From Ophiobolus disseminans (taxonomy: Eukaryota > Ascomycota > Dothideomycetes > Pleosporales > Phaeosphaeriaceae), in assembly GCA_010093685.1 (NCBI GenBank), contig MU006245.1:62001-126000 (forward strand): DNA of 64,000 nt, given 5' to 3'. The notes beneath the pieces are model-generated. The model was given only the letters and a program-made list of their open reading frames with translations, made no database searches and was not told where the DNA came from. Positions within the stretch are counted from its first letter, which is position 1; each line of letters begins with the position of its first letter. Positions 11,612 through 23,338 of this stretch are shown here, piece after piece. The position numbers were made by a program, and so were the translations under genes.

Positions 11612-12494
11612 GACGTTTGCGTTGCTTCACTTTCTGTTCTAGGGTAAAAAGGTATGGGGTGGGAGCGGTGAAGGGGTTTATTTTATGGAATGATGATATG
11701 TAGGATGATGTTGCTTTGTTTAGGTTTAGAAGTTTTGGTTACAGAGAGGCGTGGTCGGGTTGAACCTCGGTGCCGAGGTGAGGGGTGATGACCATCCTGC
11801 AGACGATTATACAACAATCGTAATCCATCCACGACGATGCGATACTTGCTCATACCCACCACCAACAGACATCGCGACAACTATAGAGGGTGCTTGCTAT
11901 AGCAGACCCGCGTCTGGGCCAGTGCACAAATTCACCCACTCACCCGTGGGGCCCCACCGAACCGATCCGCAAGCCTGGTCGCATTCGGGGAATCTATCTC
12001 GCATGATATCTGCAGTGTATGAAGCAAGGAGGCAAACGCCCTCACATAGCCGGCGTGCATAGAGCCAATTGCCGGCGCTCGTGGCTACGAAGGGTAATTG
12101 CTGACGTCTGGACCCGACAGCTTGGGTAGATAATGGTTACTGATGCATACAGCCTACAAGCGAGGTGCATCTCGCATTTGTTCGAGAAGATATGTTGAGA
12201 CAGCCGGGTAGCGAATGAACGGTCGCGACGCTGCTGATAACGATGTTGTTGCTGTCAGGTGCTACATCGTAACAGTGGCATTGCATGATACTCCCTGGCA
12301 AAGGAGTTCGGTATGTCACATATCCAGCTGCATGAGGCTTCCAAGATCGATAGATTCTGGTGGGTAAATTGTCCTAGTATGATGATCCAAATTGAGGGGA
12401 AGCCGGAAGTAGAGACATGTTGCTGTGAGTAGTCCTTGGAGTCCGGCCATGTAGGCAGAGGCGGCGCGCATCTCCTAACGATCCCAAACCATGG
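11612..12494. other. intergenic, no gene seen
   Basis: This is the upstream region of the epoxide hydrolase gene and the 3' flank of the pinin-like gene. Short open frames only; no recognisable domain or repeat. Confidence 0.45.
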
Positions 12495-13549
12495 TCAATA
12501 AATAACGGTATCTTCCGCGGCCTCTTCTACGACGTCCTCTCCATTATCGTCGTGATTGTCGTTACTGGGGTGGTCAACGCTGGTCTCATGACTTGGGACA
12601 TTGCTGTCCATGGCGCCTGCAGTCGTGTCGTCGTGTCTCACCGCCTCGCGTCCGGGATCATTCGTATGATCGTCTTCCATATCCTGGTCCTTGGGAGAGT
12701 TGTGGCTGCCATTAGCATTTCCATTGGTTACAGAAGGCTGGTGGGGCCCGTCTGCGTTCTGCTCCTTACCACTGTCGGAGGCCTTTGCATCACGGTTAGC
12801 GTCCGCGTCCCGAGAGGCACGTCGGCCTCGGTTGGCTTCTTCCTGGCGAGCCTCGTATTCGTCGACTTCTCGCTTGATGGTACTGCGGGCTTCGGCGATT
12901 TGTTCATGGATGCGGTCGTCTTCTTCGGCGCTGGTATCCCAAGGTTTGTAGTACTGCCCATGGTCAGCCGTGATAAGGAAGATGGTATAGCTTCAGTACA
13001 TACCAAGTGTGGTGTTGAGTCGGTCCGGAGGAAGTGAGCCGTGTTCAGTAGGGTGTCGTGCCGCAGTCGCATCTGGGCTGAAGTTAGTGGCGATATGTCA
13101 CATGCGCTAGAGAGTGTAGCTACCGATTGTTCTTCGAAGCGCCTCTGCTCCTTCCATCGCTGAACTTTGCGCCTGGCCACGCGCCCTGCCTTCCTCTGTT
13201 CGCTTTCTTCGCTCTCTAGTTTGCGCTGCGCTAGCTGCCTCTTCTCGATCTCGGATCGGCGTTTCTGTGCTGCAGTAGTACTGGGAGCTTGTGAAAGTGC
13301 ACCGAGGACAGCACCGAACAATCTACGCTCTCTACCTCTCTCGCGGCGCACTGGCGGCGCTGGCTTGGCTTGAGTGGCAGGTTCGCGGCCTTCTTTTAAA
13401 GACTCTTCGGTATCAAGTCGCGGCCGTTTGGCACTCTCGTCTGATATCGAGGACTGACGCCTCTTATGACCTTTAGGCTGTCCATCGGGCGAGGCTGGTG
13501 GTGGAGGCTCCTCTGGTAGGACTACGGCGGATGCAATTGGGCCGTCCAT
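12495..13549 (-). CDS. pinin/SDK/memA-domain protein, putative splicing-associated factor
   Basis: Exons are 13549..13124, 13072..13004 and 12953..12495 (introns 51 and 50 nt), giving 317 aa. The conserved pinin/SDK/memA block is plain: RRLFGAVLGALSQ, a charged coiled-coil stretch (EIEKRQLAQRKLE), then across the introns MRLRHDTLLNTAHFLRT and YYKPWD. The N-terminus is Pro-rich with a KRRQSS-type basic/Ser segment that looks nuclear. The C-terminus is long, acidic and Asn/Asp-rich, probably disordered. In animals pinin is a nuclear, exon-junction/spliceosome-associated protein; the fungal role is inferred from the domain. The gene is divergent from the PHF5A/Rds3 gene, with only 310 bp between the starts. 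Confidence 0.85.
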
Positions 13550-13859
13550 TATTCAGACGCGTGTTTCGAACGACAGCTACGTTTCGCGTCGTGTTGACAA
13601 GCTTAGAGAAATCACGTCACGTAAAGGTTGGTCGTCGGAAGGGAGGTCGAGGACGAGAAGGTTCCGCACGGGGCAAGGGTTCACGTTACTAAGCCTCGGG
13701 GGTCCGCAACTTCCAAATGTTCGCGCTCGCGCCTTCCTTCACAGCTGCACCACTCACCTACACCATCTTCGCAACCTTTGCAGACTTCTCAATAGATAGC
13801 TGTGAATCCATCTACTTGAAATTCCACGACATCAAACTCCACGTTGACACAGACCCATC
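13550..13859. promoter_or_regulatory. bidirectional promoter of the pinin-like and PHF5A/Rds3 genes
   Basis: A 310-bp interval separates the two start codons. It contains TCACGTCACGT at 13612-13622, 63 bp upstream of the pinin-like ATG and 238 bp upstream of the Rds3 ATG. The same 11-mer occurs upstream of atg3 and of the DHFR gene. Confidence 0.55.
13612..13622 (+). promoter_or_regulatory. TCACGTCACGT element in the pinin/Rds3 promoter
   Basis: Exact 11-mer shared with 19177-19187 (atg3) and 62549-62559 (DHFR). It contains ACGTCA, the core of CRE/ATF-type bZIP sites. Confidence 0.4.
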
Positions 13860-14238
13860 ATGTCTCGCCATCACCCGTATGTCTCTTCCACATGCTTTTA
13901 CATGAACACATGGCTAACCAAACCGCAGAGATCTCGTAATGTGCCGCAAACAAGCCGGCATTTCCATCGGTCGCCTCTGCGACAAATGCGACGGCAAATG
14001 CCCCGTTTGCGACTCCTACGTGCGCCCCACCACCCTCGCCCGCATCTGCGACGAATGCTCCTTCGGCAACTACCAGAACAAGTGCGTCGTCTGCGGTGGC
14101 GAGGGTATCTCAGACGCCTTCTACTGCTTCGAGTGTACGCGCCTAGAGAAGGACCGCGACGGATGCCCCAAGATTATAAATCTGGGTAGCAGTAGGACGG
14201 ATCTGTTCTACCAGAAGAAGAATTTTAGAAATCATTAG
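13860..14238 (+). CDS. rds3: PHF5A/Rds3 splicing factor, SF3b complex
   Basis: Exon 1 is only 17 nt (13860..13876). It is followed by a 52-nt intron (donor GTATGT, CTAAC branch, GCAG acceptor) and exon 2 at 13929..14238, giving 108 aa against about 110 in animals. The protein is the small zinc-knot subunit of the U2 snRNP SF3b complex, which helps recognise the branch site. Its CxxC pairs are all visible: CDKCDGKC, CDSY, CDEC, CVVCGG and CFEC. The near-invariant tail DRDGCPKIINLGSSRTDLFY is present. The tiny first exon is supported because it supplies the conserved start MSRHHPDLVMCRKQAG. Shares a promoter with the pinin-like gene. Confidence 0.96.
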
Positions 14239-15698
14239 CAGGAATGGAGGACTGTGGATGTCAAGATCGCCATGCAGTGGGACACACAGCAGAGAGAGTT
14301 TTGTTATGGAGCTGCTGCAACAGCACTGGAAAGACATGAAGGCGAAAGGTCAAAGAATTTGGGATCGAGGCATGTCACCTCAATTACGGCCTGGATACGA
14401 CAGGCAGAGCAACTGAGCGTTCAGCTGATGGTCCGTTGCGATTGGCGTTTTGGTGCTAAGGAGTAAACCTGAGCCATACCCTTGGAAAAGTTGGAAGAGA
14501 AGTTTCGAGACAGCTCTACCTTATACGAATGGTACTTTCTACGTTTCCGCAGTATGTCATTCGCTGACAAATTTCAAGAACACGCCATGGTAACGTGTAC
14601 GTCTGCGTCCGAAAGTGTGCACGCTATCCGTGTTACGTGACAGCTCTCATGATACCTACCAGGTTGCATGGTAGCTGCGCTACCGCTTTGATATCTCTGC
14701 TTTTCTCCAACATCTGCATCCTTTTGCACCTGATTTTGTTTGCATGAAAGAATTCTTCAGTTGCATGCTTCAAGCACATCCTCCTGAGGTCGATTTGACT
14801 GTCTTCTAGTGTGTGAAAGCTCCTTCTCCACCTGGTCAAACATTTCCAACACCGGACCCAGAGTCAGGCATTACGGGCATAGTACTCAACACTCGCATCT
14901 ATTTCATCTCTTCAGTAAGACTCTATCGCAGCCCTTACCTCAAGAAACCCTCATTTCCTGGATTGTTACCTTCGTCGAAGCTGTCTTCACCCACATCGAA
15001 AGCTTTACAGCTTCGTCTTGATCGAATGATCCACTCACGACTATTAATCACGAATCACGTGTAAATTCCGAATCATTCGTTCGAGCACTGACCCCCCGAG
15101 GACGTCTCCAGTAGCGACTCGGCCAATGCGACTCGACGCCAGGAGCATCGAACATATCCCAGCTAGCGGCGCCTTCCCCACACTTCTCGCAAGCGCCACC
15201 CGTCCACCCCAAATGCACTACGAGGCTACCAAACTGTATCAGCTACTTGGTCGTCGGCCTGAGTATCCAAATACAGCTGCATTTGGTGTAATCTCTACAC
15301 AAAATGGATTTATGTAAGCGCCCAAGTGACACTCGTGTTCCAACAGCATGAAAGAGGAGCCAAGAAAGGGTCCACGTAGCTACCTCGGCGTAGCACAGTC
15401 GGATATACGAAGAGGGGAAACGAGGCGACAAGAGATGCGACGGCTCATTGAGCGGTCACTAGTCGATTTGTTTCCGGCGGTGCGGTGCCCTAGCATTTGG
15501 CATCCGGAACTCGGAGTACCGCGTGCCCTTGCTTGCTTGGTTTAAGTACTGGAAGCCGCTCCTTCTACGCGTCTTGAATGGTGCAGTGTTTCGCTTCTTC
15601 TTGTTTCTATTAACTCTTCTTCAATTTCGGTCACCCGTGTTACTACAATTGGACTTCGGCAGTTATCTCACACAGCATATTGAGAGACAATACTCATC
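14239..15698. other. intergenic, no gene seen
   Basis: This lies between Rds3 and the Baeyer-Villiger-type monooxygenase, both on the + strand, so its right part is the monooxygenase promoter. Only short open frames without resemblance to known proteins were found. Confidence 0.45.
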
Positions 15699-17672
15699 AT
15701 GGGCGGCACACAGCCATGGCCACAGGTCCCTGTTGGGAACAAAGATCATACGGATGCAGCGGTTGTTATCATCGGGGCTGGCATTTCAGGTACATTCACA
15801 TATCATCCGACCAATGTACTCCCTGACCAAGGCGCATAGGAATGTGCATGGCGATTGACCTTATCAAACGCAACTCGCTCCAAAACTTCATCATCCTTGA
15901 AAAGTCCTCCTCGATTGGCGGCACATGGCACGACAACAAGTACCCTGGATGCTGTTGCGATGTGTGGTCAATGCTGTACAGTTATTCGTTTGAGCAGAAT
16001 CCGGATTGGACGAGGGAGTACCCAGGACAAGAAGAGATCTTAGTAAGCCCTACAAACAGTTCCTCCAGATAGCAGTGTGCTAACCGTTAGTGAAGGACTA
16101 CCTACGCGGCGTGGCCCAAAAGTACGGCTTATATAAGTACATTCGGTTCAACACGTCGGTCGAAGCAGCGACATGGGACGACAGCCAAAACAGGTGGAAA
16201 GTCGACGTCAAAGTTACTGGCGAAAAGGATGCAGAATTTAATCCTGCATACAGCATTGACTGTGACTTCCTCATCTCAGCAGTAGGTCAACTGAATCAGC
16301 CACGATACCCTGACATCGAAGGCCTGCAAGACTTCAAAGGCAAGATCATGCACTCCGCACGCTGGGACTGGAGCTACAGCCTCGAAGGTAAGAACGTCGG
16401 CATCATTGGAAATGGTACGTCCTCACTTTTGTAAATCCAAGGACGCATGCATACTAACGCCTCAAAGGCGCAACAGCCGCACAAATCATCCCCGAAATCC
16501 TCCCCTCAACATCCTCCCTCACAATCTACCAACGCTCCCCAAACTGGGTCATCCCCCGCCTCGACGGCCCCGTCTCCGCCCTGCGCCGCGCAGTATACAA
16601 ATACCTACCCCCTGTGCGCTGGCGCATACGCGCAAACATGATGGACTTCCGGGAATCATTTCACGACGCTGTGACGGACGGGGACTCTGTGTTTGCAGAC
16701 TTGATTCGCACCTCCTGTCTCGACGCCATGAAAGCGACTATCCCCGACGGCGACAAAAACGGCCTATGGGAAAAGCTCACCCCCGACTACAATCCAGGCT
16801 GCAAGCGCGTCATCATATCAGACGACTACTATCCCGCGCTCACATCCCCCAAATCGACCCTCGAAACGCACAAAATCTCACACATAGCCGAGACTGGGAT
16901 CGAGTTGCAAAACGGCACACACCACGCCCACGACCTCCTGATCCTAGCCACAGGCTTCCGAACCGTCGAATTCCTCCATCCCATTGCAATAACAGGCACA
17001 TCTGGCCGCTCCCTCTCAGATATTTGGGAAAAAGGTGCGTCGGCACTATACGGCACCACCATCCCCTCGCTCCCCAACTTCGGCCTCTTCTACGGCCCAA
17101 ACACTAACCTCGGACATAACTCCATCATCCTGATGATAGAGGCGCAATCGCGGTACCTCTCGACGCTCATCTCCGCCGTCTTAGACGCACGGAATCGCGG
17201 GAATCGCATTGGGCTGATGCCGAGAAGGGATGTGACGGACGCTTTTAATGAACAGATGCAGGAGCAATTGGGCAGGAGTAGCTTTGCGGATCCAAAGTGT
17301 GGGAGTTGGTATAAGAATAAAGAGGGCAGGATTACGAATAATTGGTCCGGCACGGTGGTGGAGTATCAGCAGCTTTTGGGGAGGGTTGAGTGGGGGGATT
17401 TTGAAGTGACGGCAGGTGGGGAGGGAGGGGTGGGTGGTGATGGGATGGGTAGAGAGGGTAAGGAAATTGGTGGTGCTGGTGGTGATGGGCGTGTTAGTGC
17501 GAGTAAAGTCGTGTTTGGTAGTGGGAAACAAAAGACCGAGATAGGGCGCGTAAGAGAGGAGACGGTTGTGAGTAATACAGTCATGGGGCTGGGTGTGGTG
17601 GGTGCTGTTGCTGCGGGGGCGGCGTGGGTGTATAGGCAGCGTGTGGGGAGGAGGGTTAGCATCAGGGGGTGA
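15699..17672 (+). CDS. flavin-containing monooxygenase, Baeyer-Villiger type
   Basis: Exons are 15699..15789, 15840..16042, 16096..16414 and 16468..17672 (introns 50, 53 and 53 nt), giving 605 aa. The first FAD Rossmann turn GAGISG (26-31) is interrupted by intron 1. SSIGGTWHDNKYPG follows, then the Baeyer-Villiger fingerprint F178KGKIMHSARWD189, and a second Rossmann turn GNGATAA for NADPH. LILATGF is near the C-terminal third. Such enzymes insert oxygen next to a ketone or oxidise heteroatoms; the substrate is unknown. After about residue 500 there is a Gly-rich linker and a hydrophobic segment (VMGLGVVGAVAAGAAW) followed by Arg, suggesting a C-terminal membrane anchor. For intron 2 I chose the acceptor that restores EEILDYLRG, since an earlier AG gives a stop. 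Confidence 0.9.
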
Positions 17673-17863
17673 TTGACTTGCTTTGGACGGAATGCGAAAT
17701 TTGTACATAGTACGATGATATAATTGTAGTAAAGATGAGTACAGCACCTCCTAGTACCGTGTACAAACGCCACTGCACCGCAACGCCCATTGCTCGCGCA
17801 GTTTACCTGTGAACGCCGTCTGTATCCAGAAATTCCGCCCAGGCTGTAGTCAAAACAAGGAAA

Positions 17864-19013
17864 TCATACTCCCATGGTGAAGTCGTGTTCTATGCCCGGC
17901 GTGACGCTGTCATGTGTTAGCATGTCTCACATACACCATCAGATAGGGGTGCATACCTTGCCATGAACTTCAAGAAGACGACGAGATACTGGTCCACGCG
18001 GATAGCCACCTCGTCGTCTCCACCCTCGCTCAGCACTTCCCAGTCATCCTTGCCATCCTCGCCCTCCTTGCCCTTTGCCTGCTCGGTGAGCTTGAGCAAC
18101 CGCGTGTCGTCGACGAGGCCCTCCATGCCGCTGTCGAGCTTGCTGACGTCCTTGCCGGCCTTGAGCTTCGCGAGACGCAGCTTCAGGGCGGCGTCTGCGC
18201 GGTCGAGCAGCACCTTCATGACCGAGGCGTGCTTGCAGGGGTGGACGGAGGCCGTTTTGAGGGCGTGCTCGAAGAAGGGGAAGTCCTCGATTGTGACCGT
18301 CTTGTCTTTGTAGTCGCCTACGATGTCCTCCATCATCTCCTGGGGCTTGAGGGGCGCGGAGGTGGCGCCGTAGCCGGAGAGGTAGAGGCGCGGTGTCCGG
18401 TAGTGTGCCGAGTAGCAGATGTAGAGGGTGTATGTTCGTAGGGGCCTGGTGGGTGTTAGTGGTGAGCTTTAGGTGGGAGACATGGGGATACTCACGCGTT
18501 GGTTGAGGAGCCTCCGTGGGGATCTCTTATGATCGCCTCATCGTCGTCTGAGTCCTCCATGTCTGGAATCTCGTCGTCGTCTTCTTGTGCAGCGCCCAGG
18601 TTGCCGCTCTCGTCCACCGTTCGCACGTCGCGCACTTTAGCTTCTTGACTGGCCGCCATGCCGCCCGTCCGCAGCCAGCCGTCGTCTTCGGCCTCCCCAG
18701 CAGCAAAGCCGTCGCGCACTATCGTCTCATCCTGCCCGGCCTCACCCGCGAAGTTGTCGTCGAGCCGCCGGTGGCAGGGCACACCGCGCGTTACTAAGAA
18801 CTGCTTGCCCTCTGGGAGGTACGACACGCGTTTCGCGGGCGACGAGGCATCGGCCCACTGCCACGAGGGGAACTTGAAGACGAGGAAGTCGCCCGCCAGG
18901 ACAAACTCCTCGGGCGTGAGCTGACCGGTTTCGCGAAAGGTCGACGTGTGGCTGATAGCCGCGGTGCGCTCGCGAAAAGTGTCTATGTAGGATCGCACGA
19001 AGTTGTATGCCAT
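17864..19013 (-). CDS. atg3: autophagy E2-like enzyme Atg3
   Basis: Exons are 19013..18496, 18445..17957 and 17906..17864 (introns 50 and 50 nt), giving 349 aa. Atg3 transfers the ubiquitin-like Atg8 from its own Cys to phosphatidylethanolamine on autophagic membranes. The N-terminal amphipathic start MAYNFVRSYIDTFRER and the SWQWADAS block are typical. The middle is a long acidic flexible insert. The catalytic Cys243 lies in HPCKHASV. A WEVL sequence in the acidic loop matches the W-x-x-L Atg8-interacting motif used by yeast Atg3. The last exon codes for only 14 residues plus a stop. TCACGTCACGT sits 164 bp upstream of the ATG. Confidence 0.95.
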
Positions 19014-21673
19014 GGTGGTGGTGTAGAAGGGAGCTATCTGATGTGAGTGTGTGTTGTATACTGCTGCGTTCTGTTCGTCCTGGTGTTTGTACCTTTGAGC
19101 TCACGCTCGGTGATGGAGGGGGCGGGGTGGGGTGTCGCTGCCTGCCCGAACACGCGCTAACTTCAGCCACAGGCGGTCACGTCACGTACCCTCTTATCCA
19201 CCTGCCAGCCTTCGTCCCATTCACCCTCCATCTGCTGATCGATATATTCACTTTCCGAACGAAGCCTTTCATGTCAAGAGTGACTCTGGTCATGCGTCGT
19301 CTAGCTTACACCACTAGCAAGCCAAGGCTAGCTTGTGGCTTCACGTCCGGCTTATCATCTTCATATCTTCTTCACGGACGAGCACGACTCTCCCCCGTCG
19401 TCATCGGCGTCCATGTCTTCTTCATTTTGCTTTCTTATACCCTCGTTCCAACGAACGTCAGCTGAGCGAGTCTGAGTGTGAAGCAGTACAGAGCTAGGAG
19501 GCCAGAGCACCATGTGAGGCACTGCATTGCCACTGTAGAACGTACATCGCAGTGGTAGAAAGGGCTGCCACCACGTTGTTCGCCTACTTGGGAATGGTCT
19601 GGCCAGCCTCGAGGTCGCCAACAGGTACTGCCTTTACATGGATACCTTGTTCTACTCAGGCGTTGCGACCCATGCCTTCGTGCCAGCCTAGTTGAGGCTT
19701 TCCCGAGTTGAGGTCCAGAGCTGTCTCCGACCCACGCATTGGATTTCTGATGGCGCCATACTCATTCGGTTAGCATCTGTCAGACATTGTTGCACTGCGA
19801 CTGACAAATTCATTTACCCACCTTAGAGGTACGACATTCCGCACAAGAGCCTTTCTATGCCCTGCACACACACGAAGCAAGCCACCTATTCTGGTCCGAT
19901 ATGGTTCCTTGCTTATGACATGCGTCAGATGAAGAAATGTCATGCACCAGTCATGCACGCCATGCAAGCTTGTTTACTGGTACTCCGTCAAACAGTTGTC
20001 GGCTCGCTTGCCAAAACTTCGGGGGGACGGCTTCCCGATTTGTCTCGTACTGCTCGTGAAATAGCAAGCTACGGGACCGTGGTGTGCTTGCCGTCCATTT
20101 CCGACACCTTCCTTCGTATGCCGAGCTTGCGTGCTGTAGCTCAGTGGACAGCTTTCCCTTCACTTTGTCTTCAATGCATACGCTATTCTCTAGGCGTACG
20201 ACATGTCGACGAGTTGTCGAAAATACGTCAGGATCTTCACAGTAGCTTCGTGAGAAGGATGTGGGTCCTAAGTAGTGAAACTACCAGAGAGGCCCATACG
20301 TTGCGAATCTTTCTTGGTCTCTTGAACTCTACGAAGGTGGTCACAATCTGTGGCCGAGGATTTCGAATGAACGAGGCACGAGGAGTGAAGCTCAAGAAAT
20401 GAATGGAGCTACCCTTTGACCGAGGGACCAGCAAACCCCTGGACCGATCTCAAGAGCAGAAATTGCTCACGCGTCCACATCCCGTCGCTACATTCGGAAA
20501 TCGTTGTACCAACGAAGGTGCATTCTGTTACACTATACTTAGTGTGCGCAATTATCCTCCATCAAGTTGTCTGCCTCGGTTACAGGACGGATTCGCCATC
20601 GCACTTTCGCGCCACGACTGACATGATGAGACGAACGCTCTTTCACACTTGGAGGGCGCGGGCCGCTATGCTTCCATCCGCGCGACAATTTAGGAGGTAC
20701 GTGAACGCCTGGAATGTGCGTGCAGTCTCTATCCAGCAATCTTACAGGTGTAGGGGTACGAAAACAGACTGTAGTAGGACTCTTATGGGCCATCGACCTG
20801 GACAGGGGGGGTTACCACTGCAAAGGTAAGCTTCGTGTTCTTTCGGATACTTGCATAATGCATTAACTTTGGTAGTTGGAAAAAGCGCTCATTTTCACCA
20901 GGCAGACGTGCGTTCCGATTACTTAGACAGAAACTCAAATAACGACTGAGGCAATATGTTTGCTAAGATCCGAGGATGAGACTACAGCCTACACGCTTCG
21001 TCTACCAATGCCGTCGAAACTCAGAAGGAGACATTAGTGATCCTCTCACAATCCCCGTCGGCAAAATCGCAGTACACTTTAGAAAAGAATTACAGTTCGG
21101 ACACAATCGATCAGCCTCTACCCTTGTTTCAGGTACGCAGATCGCGTGCACATTGCTTCCAAAGCTTAGATGCACAGTGCCCAGTGACCTCGGACTCGAA
21201 CGTGGGCGTGGGCGTGTGCGGCCGACTTTTTCTCTCGGGAAGATGATAGTACCCTGGACCATGCGAGACCATTTAGATGGTGATCTTATTGAAATACACA
21301 ACATTCCAACAACCCTCCACCACAGCACACAACCTTCAATGTTGTGACTGCCCACTTTCTGTTCGACTAAGTGAAGCAATCCACACTACAGCCGTTTCCA
21401 TCCTTGATACGGAGACCGAAGATGTCATGGAACTCACTGCCGGACAATTAAGCCGATGCCAGGTCTTGTTGAGTATATAAATTCTGCTCTCGACCCTGAG
21501 ATGATGTTAAACTTGCATCATTTCAGTCCAAATTCATTGAGCTGCAGTATAAACCCAATCAGATACCTTTTGAAGTCACCTCACGTAAGTTGAGCATACC
21601 CAAAAGCACCAAAGGTTTCGGAGATTTCGACTCAGTGTCAGACACCAGTACACAGAAAAGCCACTCCGTCGTG
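19014..21673. other. gene-poor 2.7 kb, atg3 promoter at the left
   Basis: The left ~200 bp hold the atg3 promoter, including TCACGTCACGT at 19177-19187. Open frames of up to 181 codons exist (19857-20402 +), but none has a recognisable domain or family. A TATA-like TATATAAA is near 21474, some 200 bp before the small gene at 21674. Confidence 0.45.
19177..19187 (+). promoter_or_regulatory. TCACGTCACGT element upstream of atg3
   Basis: The 11-mer overlaps two TCACGT units and one ACGTCA (bZIP/CRE-like half). It lies 164 bp upstream of the atg3 start codon, and identical words occur at 13612 and 62549. Confidence 0.4.
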
Positions 21674-21960
21674 ATGGCTGACCCGAATACGAACCCCGAT
21701 ACATCTCAGCCACGTTGCGGTGGTCAACATCAAGATGCAGCAAAGGCCACACAAGTATGCAGCGACACTTTCCTTTAACTCATAATCGCTGATCGATTTC
21801 TTACCAGAGCAGGTCTGACCAAGCTGCTCAGAGCGCCCAAGCGACCGCATCTCCCTCCGAACAGCATACTTCGACTGCCGACAGTGACAAGGCCGCTTTG
21901 GCTCGTTGGCTCGAGGAGAAAAAGACTGATGCGCCTTGGACGCCTGAGGGCCGATCTTGA
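21674..21960 (+). CDS. small hydrophilic protein of unknown function (77 aa)
   Basis: Exons 21674..21754 and 21808..21960 flank a 53-nt intron (GTATGC donor, ACCAG acceptor). The splice joins two open frames in phase 0. The protein is Asp/Gln/Ser/Thr-rich and probably disordered, then ends in a compact charged segment, KAALARWLEEKKTDAPW, followed by TPEGRS. No signal peptide or Cys pattern is present. A GTAAGT at 21585 followed by a CAG at 21650 suggests a 5' UTR intron or a further upstream coding exon, so the start is uncertain. I do not recognise a family. The clean intron and protein-like C-terminus are the arguments for it. Confidence 0.55.
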
Positions 21961-23338
21961 CTACATTATTCTCATTCACAACCACATGTGTCCGTCGATT
22001 CAGCATAAGCATGGGTGGTATCTGATACCCTAGACGTCAATCGCTTTAAAAACATGCTCAAGAATATATCTATGCGGCGGTGCACACCTGTGCAATTCCA
22101 AGATTCACAACTCCACTCAGTCAGCGTTTCACTGCATCTTCATGATGCCTTTCTTCTCCACGGCAGAAGCATGGTGGTTCAGTCTCAGATTCAGTAACGA
22201 TCTACACGCCTTTCGTTTGATCTTGTTACGTCAAAACATTTTCTTTCTCACCTAAGAGAACATCAAACAAATAAATCTTGCTTTCACATCTTGAACAAGC
22301 CACAGCATATGCAAAGTCAGCTTGGACCTATGCACTGTAAAGAGTGAATGCTGCACATTGCGTTGTTTTCCAAGATGCACAATCTTTTTGAGTCTCAATT
22401 ACAGGCCCGCGATTTTATGGGGCGACCCACAGCGGCAACACCTCCACCAGCCATCCACTCTCCTTCACCCCCACCAGGCGAGTAGGGTAGCTGTATGCAG
22501 TACTCCGAAACGAAGCACTGACTGTGACATCTCGATACGAAGTGCCTGTTCCTTAAGCCTGTTGGACTATGCAGCTACACAAACCATAAATAATACTCGC
22601 ACAAACCCCCACCACCCCTCTTCCGAGGTTAGCGCTCATATCACACCGCGAAAAATTCTACCTGGGACCCTGCTTCCCATGCATCTTTTCAAGCAATGGA
22701 AATTCACGCCGGAGCATGCTGCCGGCGGGTAACATAACGCAGCAGGGCATTTGATCCACAGTACGTACTTTCTCGCATACTCATTAGGCCGGAAATCGAG
22801 ACCGAGTCCTAGAGTCTGATCTGCGAGAACGGGCCGCGTAGATCTGGTCCGATGTGCAGATACACGTCTCGACAAAACATTGGCATCCAAGCTCCGAATG
22901 GATATGCCAGAGCCCGCTAGTGAATTCGCATGTCACGTCAGAATTTGTGCGCGCGCCAACGGCACCTTATGCCGACGAGCAAAACCTCAGACACGTCTAT
23001 CGTGAGATCTTGGCGGCGGCTTGTTGAGTCAAACAGTGGGGGTGCGGGCGGTTGGGATACGCTGTGTATACTTGACGATCATGCTGCCAATACTCCAACA
23101 CGGCGACAGCGTTGACTTGGAAAATCTCGCTGCGTTGATTGGTTTGTTTGACTTGGGCGCCAATAAAAGTGCTTACTAGTAGGAAAAAACTCTGCAATTG
23201 ATGCGACACAGTACGCGCAGTCAGCCTCACCATCACACCACCCAGACTATCAATTGGGGCTTGCAACAACGCTACTGGAAGTTGTTTCCAAACCATTCAT
23301 CTCTCATATAGTGTCTTACAACACTACGAGTACCGAAC
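21961..23338. other. intergenic, no gene seen
   Basis: Short open frames only. No domain, repeat or RNA gene was recognised. Confidence 0.45.

Noticed and set aside
19857..20402. 181-codon open frame on the + strand
   Set aside because: No recognised family, no flanking exons, no promoter-like context. I could not separate it from chance.
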